DNA of 64,000 nucleotides from Rubinisphaera margarita (GCF_022267515.1 NZ_JAKFGB010000021.1:186001-250000); one strand, 5' to 3'. Shown: positions 19,030 through 29,097, counted from the stretch's first letter. Translations and numbers: made by a program. The notes: generated by a model from the sequence alone, not told the origin.

Positions 19030-19630
19030 GCCTTGAAATCCCCTTGGTCAGAACAAAACAAGGTGAACTTCAGTTCGATGAGTCGAGAAGTCGATCATCG
19101 TCGGCTTTCAGTATGACCGGAAAGTTGGCCGATGTCATTGATTGATTAGAAGAAGTTTGCCGAGGTCAGACGAATTCTCTGGAGACCGGAAATGCGTCGC
19201 GAACCAGAGAGCACCTGACGCGCCTTAGCCACGGAGCCTTGTTCTCGCGGACGGAGGACGATACGTGATCAAGACGAAGCAACAGGAATGACAAATGCTC
19301 GACACCCGAAGCTGCGATCTCCGAAAACTCAACAGTGCCACAGAGTACCCGTCAATTCCCACGTATCATTCGCTCGGGGAGAATAAAGGGTATTGCAGAG
19401 CTCAGATCGCCAGGGGCCGCTTTGAAGCCTACGAACGTTACTTCAAACGGAAGGCTGCGAAAAAGAAGTGAGCAGGTTGTAAGACGCGCAGAGTCCGTAG
19501 CCGAACGCGTTTTCAGACTATCATTTGCCTCAAGGTTCCCGCTAACATATCGACCGTGCCTGATATTATAGCGGCTGCTCCACAGCAGAGCTGAGGAAAG
19601 CCTGAAAATCGTTCTGCTGCGGGCTGTTTC
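19030..19630. other. Intergenic region between divergent genes, nothing recognised
   Basis: About 600 bases separate the minus-strand kinase from the plus-strand cytochrome/DUF1592 operon. Both promoters should lie here, but I see no clear promoter pair, repeat or small gene. The short open frames in it have no codon bias or recognisable family. The 40 bases before 19631 lack a clear ribosome-binding site. Confidence 0.45.
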
Positions 19631-22057
19631 ATGAAGCGATTCTGTCTGATCGTGCTTGCGTGTCTGTTGAACACGTCGGTTTTCTCCGCTGAGGAACCGT
19701 TCGAAATCTTCCTCGAGAAGCACTGCGTTCGCTGTCATGGGCCGGAGCAGGTCGAACGTGATCTGCGGATCGATCAGCTTTCCCGGGATTTTCAATCGGG
19801 CATCGACGGGCACCTGTGGGCGGAGGTGGTGGAGCGAATCAACTCCGGAGAGATGCCGCCGGAAGATGAGCCCCAGCCTTCGGAAAATGAAATCGCCACG
19901 GTGATTGGTCAACTCAATGGACTGATCAGTGAAGGGCGGGCTGCTCGAATGGCGGCACGGCCTCCAGTCGCTCATTATCGACTCAGCCGGAAAGAGTATC
20001 AGAATACCGTCTACGATCTTCTGGGCGTTCGCTACGATCCGACAAAACCGGGCGAATTGAACGAGGATCCCCGCTGGCACGGTTTCGAACGGATCGGATC
20101 AGTTCTCTCATTGTCTCCCTCGCACGTTGAGCGGTACTACCGGGCCGCCGACATCGTGCTGAATCGTGCTTTTCCCGAGCAGCCGATCGAGAGCAGAACA
20201 ATTCGCAAGACTGCGGCTGAGATTCGGTACAACGGAGGAAAGCAGCAGGAAGAGTATCTCCAGCGATTCGGCATCGAACGGCCGCTAAGAGCGCTCATCT
20301 TTCCCGGCCGCGAGCTTCAGGCCCTCCGACCCCACTGGTTCGGCCGCCCGGGCCCGGAGCAGAGTGGTCTTTATCGGGTTCGATTACAGGCCAGCGGAAT
20401 CCGTCCTGCAGGTGGGCAGAGAGCACATTTGCGGATTGGACAACGGACTGGCGAAGGAACGAATGAAGGACTGGTTGAGTTTGATGTGCTGGCTCCGGAA
20501 GACGAACCGGAAGTGATTGAATTCGAGGTGTTTCTCGAGATGCCCGCCAGCCTGGAGTTCAACGTCATCGCCACGGATATCATTTCGCGGGCCAAAGGCG
20601 GGCATCACCGGAACATCCTGGGTGGGCAGACCTATGTGTTCACACATACCAGCGAAACTCGACTGCTGAATCCAACCGGGCCGAAGCTCTTCGATGAGGA
20701 GGGGCACGCAATCTTTTCCTTCGTCCTGCTCGACTGGATCGAATGGGAAGGTCCACTCGAAACAGACGCCGAACGCGCAACCAGGACCAATGTCCTGCCT
20801 CCCGAGAATGCTCCGAAGGATGTCGTCGCTCAGCATCTGCGGCGGTTTGCCGAGCGGGCCTGGCGACGTGCGGTTTCCGATGAAGAACTTCAGCCGTATC
20901 TGACAGCCTATGAAGCAGAACGCGAGGTCGGAGAAAGTGTCGCTTCGGCATATCGCGTCGCCCTCCTGGGACTGTTGACATCGCGCAACTTCACTTATCT
21001 TGTCGAAGGTGAAGCAGAGCCACGTGAACGGCTCACCGATTGGGAACTGGCTTCACGACTCTCGTATTTTCTCTGGAGCTCGATGCCGGATGATCCGCTG
21101 TTGGAAGCGGCTCGCGAAGGAAGCTTGACCGGTGGTGGTCTCGAAGCTCAGGTCGACCGCATGCTGACCGACGGCAAGATCGATCGCTTCATCGAAGACT
21201 TTCCGCGTCAGTGGCTCCAACTGCATCGGCTCGGCATGTTCCCCCCGGACAGTCAGCTTTATCCGGACTACGATGTCTGGCTGGAAGCCAGCATGCACGA
21301 GGAGGTCGTCCAGTATTTCCGTCAGATGTTCACGGACAATCGGCCGATCGATCAGTTGATCGCCTCTGACTGGACAATGGCCAATTCGCGGCTCTGCGAA
21401 TTCTATGGTCTGTCGGAACTTCAGACTTCCGGGTTTCAGCGAGTCTCTCTGCGTCCTGAAGACCACCGTGGTGGACTGCTCACTTCCGGCGCGATTCTGG
21501 GACTGACGTCTGACGGCACGCGACATCGGCCGGTTCATCGAGGCGTCTGGGTGAGTGAGGCCATTTTCGGAAAGACGCCGCCGCCTCCGCCGGCCAATGT
21601 AGATCCGATCGAGCCTAATCCGCCCGAAAGCCCCAAGGCGACCATTCGACAGAAGATTGAAGCCCACGCTCGGGATGCCAATTGTGCCGCCTGTCATCGC
21701 AACATCGATCCGCTGGGGTTGGCGTTCGATCAGTTCGATGCCATCGGACAATGGCGAACGCATGAACGCGTTGAAACTGGACAGGGAGCGGATCCTCCGG
21801 TCGACCCGAGCGGCATGCTGCCAGATGGACGCAGGTTTGCGGACGCTACAGAGTTTAAGCAACTGTTGCTCGAAGACCGCGATCAGTTTCTGCGTGCCTT
21901 TGTCGAACATCTCTGTACCTACGGACTACGTCGCGTGCTCACGGTCGATGACCGGAAAGACATCGAGACAATTGTCGCTGAAGCCAGAGCGAAGGATTAT
22001 CGGCTGAGGGAGATTGTTCGTGCCGTCGCCCTCTCTGACCTGTTCCAGAAACGCTGA
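19631..22057 (+). CDS. DUF1592 family exported protein with two c-type heme motifs (DUF1587/1595/1592/1588/1585)
   Basis: 808 residues with a signal peptide (MKRFCLIVLACLLNTSVFS-AEE). The first heme motif, CVRCH (C32, C35, H36), belongs to the planctomycete cytochrome-like N-domain. YRLSRKEYQNTVYDLLG marks DUF1587. The middle has a beta-sandwich carbohydrate-binding-like insert, then DUF1595/1592 (WELASRLSYFLWSSMPDD). A second heme motif, CAACH (C685, C688, H689) before DPLGLAFDQFD, marks DUF1588, and DUF1585 closes the protein. This architecture is extremely common in planctomycetes; it is thought to be periplasmic and redox-linked, but no reaction is established. A DUF1552 gene follows after 18 bases, the usual partner. 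Confidence 0.92.
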   Translation: MKRFCLIVLACLLNTSVFSAEEPFEIFLEKHCVRCHGPEQVERDLRIDQLSRDFQSGIDGHLWAEVVERINSGEMPPEDEPQPSENEIATVIGQLNGLISEGRAARMAARPPVAHYRLSRKEYQNTVYDLLGVRYDPTKPGELNEDPRWHGFERIGSVLSLSPSHVERYYRAADIVLNRAFPEQPIESRTIRKTAAEIRYNGGKQQEEYLQRFGIERPLRALIFPGRELQALRPHWFGRPGPEQSGLYRVRLQASGIRPAGGQRAHLRIGQRTGEGTNEGLVEFDVLAPEDEPEVIEFEVFLEMPASLEFNVIATDIISRAKGGHHRNILGGQTYVFTHTSETRLLNPTGPKLFDEEGHAIFSFVLLDWIEWEGPLETDAERATRTNVLPPENAPKDVVAQHLRRFAERAWRRAVSDEELQPYLTAYEAEREVGESVASAYRVALLGLLTSRNFTYLVEGEAEPRERLTDWELASRLSYFLWSSMPDDPLLEAAREGSLTGGGLEAQVDRMLTDGKIDRFIEDFPRQWLQLHRLGMFPPDSQLYPDYDVWLEASMHEEVVQYFRQMFTDNRPIDQLIASDWTMANSRLCEFYGLSELQTSGFQRVSLRPEDHRGGLLTSGAILGLTSDGTRHRPVHRGVWVSEAIFGKTPPPPPANVDPIEPNPPESPKATIRQKIEAHARDANCAACHRNIDPLGLAFDQFDAIGQWRTHERVETGQGADPPVDPSGMLPDGRRFADATEFKQLLLEDRDQFLRAFVEHLCTYGLRRVLTVDDRKDIETIVAEARAKDYRLREIVRAVALSDLFQKR

Positions 22058-22075
22058 GAACTGAAGAACGAGACT

Positions 22076-23419
22076 ATGAAACATTCGTGGTTGATTGATC
22101 GCCGTCATGTTTTGCGGGGGCTCGGCAGTTTTGTCGCGCTGCCATTGCTGAACTGTATGCAACCGCTGGGAGCGGCGGAAACGGAGGCTCCGCGTCGCAG
22201 CGCGTTCATCTATCTGCCTAACGGCGTCAACACGCTCGACTATCAGATTCTCTCGGCCGGCGAGGACTACGAGTTCTCCCGTTCGCTCAAGCCGCTGGAG
22301 AAGCATCGCGGTGTGATCACGCCCATCAGCGGCCTGCATCACCCGGGGGGGCTGGGGCATCACCACAATTGTCAGAAGATCTGGCTGACCGGAGGTCATC
22401 TCGGGCCGACCGATCGGAACAGCATCTCGATCGATCAGAGGATGGCCGAAGTCACTTCGCCACATACGCGATTCCATTCGTTGGAGATCTCAAACAAAGG
22501 AGAGTCGCTCGCGTGGACGGCCGATGGGATCCGTCTTCCCGGTATGAGCCGCTGCAGTGAGATTTTCGCCTACCTGTTCGAAGAGCCGAAAGACGGGACC
22601 GCTGCTCAGCGACGGGCCCTGCGTCGTAAGGGGAGCGTCCTCGATGCGAACCTGGAAGAAGTTCGATCGCTTGAGAGACGGATGGGAGCGGAAGACAAAG
22701 GACGCATGAATCAGTATCTGACTGCGGTGCGCGAAACCGAAGTCCGGACGCGGCGGGCGGATGCCTGGCTCGACGTTCCCCGTCCGGAGATTGCGGAAGC
22801 CGATCGACGGCGTGGCGATCGCGACGTGCCGCAGACTCAGGCCGGGGAGTACTTCCGGACCGTTTACGACCTGATTGTCCTGGCGTTTCAAACTGACGCG
22901 ACTCGTGTTGTCACCTTCAGCAGCGGACTGGAAGGGCAGGGACTGGCAATCCCGGAGCTCGGGATTTCGCAATCCCGGCATGAACTGAGTCACCATAACG
23001 GCGACCCAGGACACATGGAGAAGCTGACCCAGAGTGACACGTTCAACATCGAACAGTTCAGCTACTTTCTGTCACGACTGGCCGAGACGCCGGACGTCAC
23101 GGGACGACCGATGCTCGAGACCACAATGTCGTTGTTTGGCAGCGGAATGGCCTACGGACACAGTCATGGAAACGCGAACCTGCCGCTTGTGCTGGCGGGT
23201 GGATCAGGGTGCGGCTTCCGACATGGACGTCATATCGATTTGAACCAGGGGCATTTCGAAGGCTATCAGCTGGAACAGCCCGGGCAGCACTACCGCCTCT
23301 GCAGTCGTCCGGCCAACGAGAACGCTCATATGAGCAATCTTCTGCTGACGATGGCTCAGAAGATGGGCGTCGAAACCGAACGCTTCGCAGACAGTAACAG
23401 TGAACTGGACCTCGGATGA
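22076..23419 (+). CDS. DUF1552 family exported protein (Tat-type signal)
   Basis: 447 residues. The N-terminus DRRHVLRGLGSFVALPLL carries a twin-arginine motif and hydrophobic core ending near GAAE, so export of a folded protein is likely. The body (AFIYLPNGVN, GLHHPGGLGHHHN, SISIDQRMAE, LFGSGMAYGHSHGNANLP) is typical of DUF1552, which resembles the alkaline-phosphatase/sulfatase-like DUF1501 proteins. Many conserved His and Asp residues suggest metal binding. It is always found beside DUF1592 proteins and presumably acts with the gene at 19631. Its stop overlaps the start of the next gene (ATGA at 23416-23419). Confidence 0.92.
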   Translation: MKHSWLIDRRHVLRGLGSFVALPLLNCMQPLGAAETEAPRRSAFIYLPNGVNTLDYQILSAGEDYEFSRSLKPLEKHRGVITPISGLHHPGGLGHHHNCQKIWLTGGHLGPTDRNSISIDQRMAEVTSPHTRFHSLEISNKGESLAWTADGIRLPGMSRCSEIFAYLFEEPKDGTAAQRRALRRKGSVLDANLEEVRSLERRMGAEDKGRMNQYLTAVRETEVRTRRADAWLDVPRPEIAEADRRRGDRDVPQTQAGEYFRTVYDLIVLAFQTDATRVVTFSSGLEGQGLAIPELGISQSRHELSHHNGDPGHMEKLTQSDTFNIEQFSYFLSRLAETPDVTGRPMLETTMSLFGSGMAYGHSHGNANLPLVLAGGSGCGFRHGRHIDLNQGHFEGYQLEQPGQHYRLCSRPANENAHMSNLLLTMAQKMGVETERFADSNSELDLG

Positions 23420-24609
23420 GAAGACGGGCTTGCTTGTCTTTATTGATACTGGGACTTTGGGCCTCGGTCGCTTCGGCAGCCGAGCCGTTCCGTCCTTCCC
23501 CCGGTACGTTTCCGCCGATCGAACAGGCGAAGGCGTATCGCGGCGAACTCGTTTTTGTCGACCATGTCAATCGTCGGGGAAGTCTGCGTCTGCACGTCGA
23601 CGGCCACTTTCACGAAGGGCGATTGCACCACTTCGCCATGCTTCCCTACGGGGTGATCCGCTATCGGGGAGCGCCCGCCGATCTTCGGGATATCCCAGTC
23701 GGGACGGTGCTCTATGGTCTGTTCTATCTTCCGCCGGAGCCGAAGATTTCCGCCGTTCCGAATGTCACACGAGACGACCCGACTGCTCCGCCGGAGAACC
23801 ACGCCATTCTGCTAGAAGATGATTCGAGTCTCTGCATGCGCGAAGGCAAAGCCTGGCAGTTGAAAGAAGTGGAGCTCAACAAGGGGGAGGGGAATCTCGT
23901 CGCCACCCTTGAACGCAAGAGCGAGGGCATCGGATTAGACGGCGAGCACACCATGACGATCGACTCATCGACCAGAATCTGGAGAGGTAAGGAATTGCTC
24001 GGCCTGGATGACCTTGTCGCGCAAGGCCACTGGCCTGCTGATGGAAAGAAGCAGTTCGCCGGACAGGCGGTGCAGCTGGCGCTCGGATGGCATCCGAGAT
24101 ACCTCTATCAGCAGTTTCACGTGTCCGATCTGTGGCTCGATGAAGCAGCAGTGAACGTCGCTGCGGAACGTCAACGTCAGCGACACATTCGCCATATCCG
24201 CACGCGCTGGATGCCCGCGATGGTCGACTCCGCTGACCATCGCGAATTCGGACACGCCGTCGTGACAGTCACTCTGTTTGGTGGCATGGATGAAACGCTG
24301 TATGCCGACTTCAAACCTGGTATCGGCGGCAAAATGGCTGCCGCCGAGAATACACTGCGAACCTGGTGGCCCGATCACGACGGAATGGACGGCCGCATCA
24401 TCGCTGTCGACCGGGCGGAGAACGATCCTCCACTCGGCAGCAGTGGACTACAAATCAAGTTCGAAGTGCCACTCATTCTCGAAGGCTTCCGACCGGGCCA
24501 AATCGTCCGCATCCGTCCTGAGAACTGGCCGAACGTCAAGCCGCCCGTCGAAGAACGAGTCCGAGGCTTCGAAGACCGCTGGCCCAGCCCCGATCTGTTT
24601 CAGAAGTAA
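23416..24609 (+). CDS. Unrecognised exported protein in the DUF1592/DUF1552 operon
   Basis: 397 residues with a clear signal peptide (RRRACLSLLILGLWASVASA-AEP). I do not recognise the family. Residues ~35-110 look like a small beta-rich domain (GELVFVDHVNRRGSLRLHVDG; YGVIRYRG), and two further beta-rich segments follow around 140-190 and 270-370 (VVTVTLFGGMDETLYADF; GRIIAVDRAENDPP). No membrane anchor or heme motif is visible. It is translationally coupled to DUF1552 by a four-base overlap, so it is probably a third component of that periplasmic module. Confidence 0.75.
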   Translation: MRRRACLSLLILGLWASVASAAEPFRPSPGTFPPIEQAKAYRGELVFVDHVNRRGSLRLHVDGHFHEGRLHHFAMLPYGVIRYRGAPADLRDIPVGTVLYGLFYLPPEPKISAVPNVTRDDPTAPPENHAILLEDDSSLCMREGKAWQLKEVELNKGEGNLVATLERKSEGIGLDGEHTMTIDSSTRIWRGKELLGLDDLVAQGHWPADGKKQFAGQAVQLALGWHPRYLYQQFHVSDLWLDEAAVNVAAERQRQRHIRHIRTRWMPAMVDSADHREFGHAVVTVTLFGGMDETLYADFKPGIGGKMAAAENTLRTWWPDHDGMDGRIIAVDRAENDPPLGSSGLQIKFEVPLILEGFRPGQIVRIRPENWPNVKPPVEERVRGFEDRWPSPDLFQK

Positions 24610-24611
24610 GC

Positions 24612-24710
24612 GGACAGTTGTTCGACCCGAGGTCAGATCCCAAGGAAGAACACAACGTCGCGAAGAGTCGTCCAGACATCGTTCGCGATGGTCGAGAGGC
24701 TCTGTCATTC
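24612..24710 (+). pseudogene. Stranded C-terminal remnant of a sulfatase
   Basis: Read from 24612, the frame encodes GQLFDPRSDPKEEHNVA followed by a PDIVRDG-like end. This is the hallmark C-terminal segment of type I sulfatases (LYDLxxDPxExxNLAxxxPDxV). No start codon, active-site region or upstream sulfatase sequence is present; the frame runs back only into the 3' end of the preceding gene. It differs from the matching segment of the intact sulfatase downstream (LYDLSKDPGETTPV), so it comes from another gene. The right boundary is uncertain. Confidence 0.7.
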
Positions 24711-24798
24711 CAACCGGTCACGGCTGAGCAATCGCCGCTGGGAATCAGTGAGAAGGCCCTGCGTCCCTGTTCCCCCCACTCCTGTCGAGATGAGATTT

Positions 24799-27054
24799 AT
24801 GAAAGCGTTCGCAACCATCGTCTCAGCCCTGTTGATTCTGCTGTCCCACTGGGGCCTGGTAGATGCCGCCGACGCATCTCGACCGAACGTAATTTTCATT
24901 CTGGTCGATGACCAGGGCTATTACGATCTCGGTTGCTACGGTGCGACCGAAGTCGAGACGCCCCGTATCGATGCGATGGCCGAACAGGGGACGCTGTTTA
25001 CCGATTACTACGCGGCTGCACCGATTTGCAGTCCGTCGCGAGCAGGGCTGCTGACCGGGTGTTATCCCCGCCGCGTCGGTAACGCGATCTGGGTCCATCG
25101 AGCCGATTCGCCGTCGGGTATTCATCCCGACGAACTTACGCTCGCGGAGCTGTTCCAACAGAACGGCTACGCGACCGCGTGCATCGGCAAGTGGCACCTC
25201 GGGTTTCGCGAGCCGTTCCTGCCGTACAATCAAGGGTTCGATCACTACTTCGGATTGCTGCACAATCTGGACCCGGTCGAAGTCGTCTATTTCGAAGCAG
25301 AAGGCGGCGTGCCGCTGATCCGCAACGGAGACGTCGTCGCGCGCCCGGCCGATCCCTCGGAATTAACCAGACTCTATACCGACGAAGCGATCCGCTTTAT
25401 TGAAGTCCACCACGCCGATCCCTTCTTCCTCTATCTACCGCATACGATGCTGCATCTTCCTTTGGGAGTGAGTGAACCGTTCAAGGGGAGCTCGAACTGG
25501 GGAGAGTACGGCGATGCGATCCAGGAATTGGATCATAACGTCGGTCGCCTTTTCGATTCTCTGAACGAGTACGGCATCGAGAAGAACACCATTGTCGTCT
25601 ACGCTTCGGACAATGGTCGTGGCCCCGGACGGACGCCGCAGCAAAAGATTCAAGGACGAAAGCTTTCGACCTACGAAGGCGGAATGCGTGTTCCAGCGAT
25701 TGCCTGGGGACCGGGCGTCGGGCTGCAGGAAAACGTGCGATCATCGGAACTGGTGCACGCCATGGACTGGTATCCGACGCTGGCGACACTCGCCGGCATC
25801 AGCGTTCCTGAAACGCGTGTGATTGACGGCCGTGATATGAGTCCGCTCCTTAAGGGGGAGACGAAAACCGTGCCGCCGCCTGGTCTGAAGAAATCGCTGA
25901 ACGCCCTGGTGCCACTTCGACGCCGCTGGGATCCTCCCGGGGAATGGGCGCCGTTGATCAATCGTTACGAGTACAACAGTGCCTTCTTCTATCACGGCGC
26001 TCAAGGGGCACTCGCGGCTGTCCGCTGGCGGAACTGGAAGCTGTTTCTGAACCCCAGCCTCGAGTTGTACGACCTGTCGAAGGATCCGGGCGAGACGACA
26101 CCGGTCCGCAACGGGGAGGTCCTCCGCAAACTTCGCGGCATGGCGGTCTTGTTCCAGGAAGAGATGCGGCTGGACGCCCGTCCGGCGGGAATGGTCGAAA
26201 CCCGGCCGGAGGGACGTACGACAATTCCTCAAGCGACTCTGGAGAACCTGAACGCGGAACTCGATGTCACGTACGCCCGCTATGGTGATCGCACGCTGGA
26301 GATGGACATCTATCGTCCCCGCGAGGCATGGGGCGCGCTGCCCGCCGTTGTCTGTATCCACGGCGGCGGCTGGGCCAAAGGGGATCGAACCAGCCATACA
26401 AAGATCGCCCAGGCGCTGGCCGCCCGAGGTTTTGTCGCCGCGACCATTTCGTATCGACTTAGTGGAGAAACTCCGTTTCCGGCGGCGATTCATGATTGCA
26501 AGGCGGCTGTTCGTTTCCTGCGGGCCCACGCGAAGAAGTACGGAATCGATCCTGAGCACATCGGAGCTATCGGTCTTTCTGCTGGCGGTCATTTGACCGC
26601 GTTACTTGCAACCTCGGAAGGAATCGAGGAACTGGAAGGAAACGGAGGTCATGACGGGTACAGCAGTGCGATTCAGGCCGCCGTACCAATGGGGGCTCAG
26701 TCTGATCTGCTTTCGGAGCGGACGCGGATCGTCTCTGCCGTCGAGGAACGAGGGACCATCTGGCGCCAGTTTCTCAGCGGTTCCCAGGCGGACAATCCTG
26801 AATCGTATCGCCTCGCCTCCCCGCTCGAACATCTCGACCGCAACGATCCTCCGTGCTGGTTCATCACGGGCGAGACCGACGACCCGAGTACCCACGCCGA
26901 GCAGTTCCGCGAGCGAATGAAAGAGCTTGATATCGATCACGGACTGACCGTGATCCCCAAAGCTCCTCACGCGTTTGTCGGGAAGCAACTCTGGTTCGAC
27001 GAGATGCTCGATGTCGCCGGGAGATTTTTCCAGGAACATCTGAACGAGAAATAG
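24799..27054 (+). CDS. Sulfatase fused to an alpha/beta-hydrolase (esterase) domain, exported
   Basis: 751 residues from the ATG at 24799, preceded by GAGATGAG and opening a signal peptide (MKAFATIVSALLILLSHWGLVDA). An upstream in-frame start at 24688 would add 37 unlikely residues. Residues ~27-470 are a type I sulfatase: FILVDDQGYYDLG (metal ligands), CSPSR (C77, formylglycine site), GKWHLG, and ASDNG with the C-terminal YDLSKDPGE. Residues ~490-750 are an esterase/lipase-like hydrolase: HGGGW oxyanion hole, nucleophile S594 in GLSAGG, and HAF near the end. A combined enzyme could remove both sulfate and acyl groups from algal polysaccharides; that is inference. Maturation needs a formylglycine-generating enzyme from elsewhere. 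Confidence 0.9.
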   Translation: MKAFATIVSALLILLSHWGLVDAADASRPNVIFILVDDQGYYDLGCYGATEVETPRIDAMAEQGTLFTDYYAAAPICSPSRAGLLTGCYPRRVGNAIWVHRADSPSGIHPDELTLAELFQQNGYATACIGKWHLGFREPFLPYNQGFDHYFGLLHNLDPVEVVYFEAEGGVPLIRNGDVVARPADPSELTRLYTDEAIRFIEVHHADPFFLYLPHTMLHLPLGVSEPFKGSSNWGEYGDAIQELDHNVGRLFDSLNEYGIEKNTIVVYASDNGRGPGRTPQQKIQGRKLSTYEGGMRVPAIAWGPGVGLQENVRSSELVHAMDWYPTLATLAGISVPETRVIDGRDMSPLLKGETKTVPPPGLKKSLNALVPLRRRWDPPGEWAPLINRYEYNSAFFYHGAQGALAAVRWRNWKLFLNPSLELYDLSKDPGETTPVRNGEVLRKLRGMAVLFQEEMRLDARPAGMVETRPEGRTTIPQATLENLNAELDVTYARYGDRTLEMDIYRPREAWGALPAVVCIHGGGWAKGDRTSHTKIAQALAARGFVAATISYRLSGETPFPAAIHDCKAAVRFLRAHAKKYGIDPEHIGAIGLSAGGHLTALLATSEGIEELEGNGGHDGYSSAIQAAVPMGAQSDLLSERTRIVSAVEERGTIWRQFLSGSQADNPESYRLASPLEHLDRNDPPCWFITGETDDPSTHAEQFRERMKELDIDHGLTVIPKAPHAFVGKQLWFDEMLDVAGRFFQEHLNEK

Positions 27055-27101
27055 ATCCTCCTGACGTGGTTCCGCGAACACACTTCAGGAATAGTCAGCG
27101 T

Positions 27102-28523
27102 CTAGCCCTCGTCCGTGGTCCCAGGTTCTTTGAGTGCCCAGAGCAGGATGACCAGCACGACGGCCAGGGCGAGTGTCACGATCGCGGCGGCATAACCCAT
27201 CTTCTCGGGCCCGGGTTGGCCGGGAATCAGGCTGGTCGCGGCCAGATTCGTGGTGATCCAGGCGAAGCTCGTGCCGAGCATGCGTCCCCCAACGTTGGCT
27301 GCCATGCTTTCGCCGGTTCCGCGGAGGTGGAGCGGGAAAACCCGGGGCAAATAGTTTCCCCAGAAACTGAACTGTCCGACGACGAAAAAACCGCCGAGAA
27401 AGACCCAGAAGCTGATCGAGGACAGGGGCAGCGTGAGGAACTCGCCGTAGAACGTCGAATTGCCACCGGCCATCTGATAGAACAGATACGGAAGGACGAA
27501 CAGGGCCGGGATGGCGAAGAACGCCAGCAGTCCCCGTCGAGAGATAATCATGACAGCGAGCGTCGCCAGGGCAATGCGTCCGGTCAAGCCGCCAATTTCC
27601 TGAACCTTCGTGTATTCGGCTGCTGCCTTCTGCTGATACGCCCTCGCCTTGTCGGGAGGGAGTTCCGCGGCGGCCGCTTTGACTTCCGGGAGATTGGGAA
27701 CCATCTGAGGAATCTGCTGCAGACCCCCGAAGGCAAGCCCGAAACTGGCGCCAACGAGCAGCGTGGTCACGATGGTGGTGCGTCGAAGTGCCGGGGTGAA
27801 AAGCTCGGTGATGGAAGGACGTCCCAGCGTGCCGGCCTGTTTTCTCTCTTTCCACTTGGGCGATTCCGGAAGGAAGGGACGAACGATGACCAGCGGAATG
27901 GCGGGGAGAAGGCCGGACATCAACGTATATCGCCAGACGGCGTTCGGATCTCCGACTTCTCCAAAGAGAGACGCCATTGTCCCCAGAAGGGGCATGCTGG
28001 GCAGTTGCCCGTCTGTTGCCATCGACGCCAGCCAGCTGTTGACCAGGGCGACCAGAAGGCCACCGACCGATGCAAATGCCTGTGTATAGCCGATGACCGC
28101 TTCTCTCAGTTTGGGGTCATCAAACAACTCGGACAGCCAGGCGATCGCAGCGACAAACTCGACGCAAACGCCAATGAATACGAGGCAGCGGCAGAAGAGC
28201 AGCATCTCGACCGACGTTGAATACCCAGAGACGAACGCGGCTCCAGCGTAGAGGAAGATACTGCCTGCAAGGACACGGCGTCGCCCGAAGCGATCGGTCA
28301 GCCAGCCTCCCAGCAGGCCAAAAATCCCGCCGGCAAAGGCCGGGATAAAGAACAGCCGCCCGAGCCACATCTGAAACTCGGGACTGCCCGGAGACGCCCC
28401 GATCAGTTCCTGCAAAGCGGGTCTCAGGACCAGCGGCAGCATCAGAAGTTCGTATGTATCGAACGCAAACCCAACCGCAGCCGTCGCACAGACGAGCCAG
28501 CGCACCAACGTCATCCGCTGCAT
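27102..28523 (-). CDS. MFS transporter (sugar/metabolite porter-like)
   Basis: 473 residues with about 12 membrane helices. The loop GGWLTDRFGRRRVL is the MFS motif A between helices 2 and 3, and FLPESPKW is typical of the sugar-porter type. A large loop between helices 6 and 7 is rich in Ala and Lys (EVKAAAAELPPDKARAYQQKAAAEYTK) and may sit in the cytoplasm. The substrate is unknown. The gene converges on the sulfatase-esterase gene with 47 bases between them; a role in taking up released sugars is possible but not shown. Confidence 0.9.
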   Translation of the reverse strand: MQRMTLVRWLVCATAAVGFAFDTYELLMLPLVLRPALQELIGASPGSPEFQMWLGRLFFIPAFAGGIFGLLGGWLTDRFGRRRVLAGSIFLYAGAAFVSGYSTSVEMLLFCRCLVFIGVCVEFVAAIAWLSELFDDPKLREAVIGYTQAFASVGGLLVALVNSWLASMATDGQLPSMPLLGTMASLFGEVGDPNAVWRYTLMSGLLPAIPLVIVRPFLPESPKWKERKQAGTLGRPSITELFTPALRRTTIVTTLLVGASFGLAFGGLQQIPQMVPNLPEVKAAAAELPPDKARAYQQKAAAEYTKVQEIGGLTGRIALATLAVMIISRRGLLAFFAIPALFVLPYLFYQMAGGNSTFYGEFLTLPLSSISFWVFLGGFFVVGQFSFWGNYLPRVFPLHLRGTGESMAANVGGRMLGTSFAWITTNLAATSLIPGQPGPEKMGYAAAIVTLALAVVLVILLWALKEPGTTDEG

Positions 28524-29097
28524 TTTGCACCCTTTGATCAGGCATCAATATTCGCAGCAGATTATCCGCAACTTGAAAATTGGCAAGCGTTCGCCCACTT
28601 GCCTCGATCAGAATCTCAGCCGGACGACTCTCCCTGAAAAAGTGTGGATGAAGTTTCCCTCCGAAGTTGGACGTGCTTGTCGCATTCTCCGGCAGCCAGC
28701 GACTGAACCGACATTTCAAACACCAGGGGCAGTTCGCTTGCAGCTGGGCGATCGCAGAATAGTGAACAAAGCGAGATTTTCTGTCCCGAGTCCGGTTGAA
28801 GTATGGTCGTGTTCCTGGGTACACTTGCTCAAAGTGGTTCAGTACTCTCTGGGACGGACAGCACGAGGCGGAGTCCAATCCTGCGAAAGGAGCGCACACG
28901 GACCCGGCGACGCGGCGTTGGGGCCCTGTGAAAAATCATTGGACTATGGTCAGAATGATGTCTACTCCAGTAGGGTAGGCAGTCTGCGGCTTTCATTCCC
29001 GGTGCCGACTTGGGAATGATTAAAGAAGATTTCCGCCGAGACGCATCAGTCAGGTGGTGCGTTCGTTCTTCGATTGTTTGTCGGCCGTCTGCTTTAC

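Noticed and set aside
24688..24798. 37-residue extension of the sulfatase-esterase protein
   Set aside because: The ATG at 24799 opens a standard signal peptide and has a ribosome-binding site; the extension would bury the signal.
27066..28220. Open frame of 384 codons on the plus strand over the MFS gene
   Set aside because: The minus-strand frame is a clear 12-helix transporter; the plus-strand product is a Gln/Arg/Gly-rich shadow.
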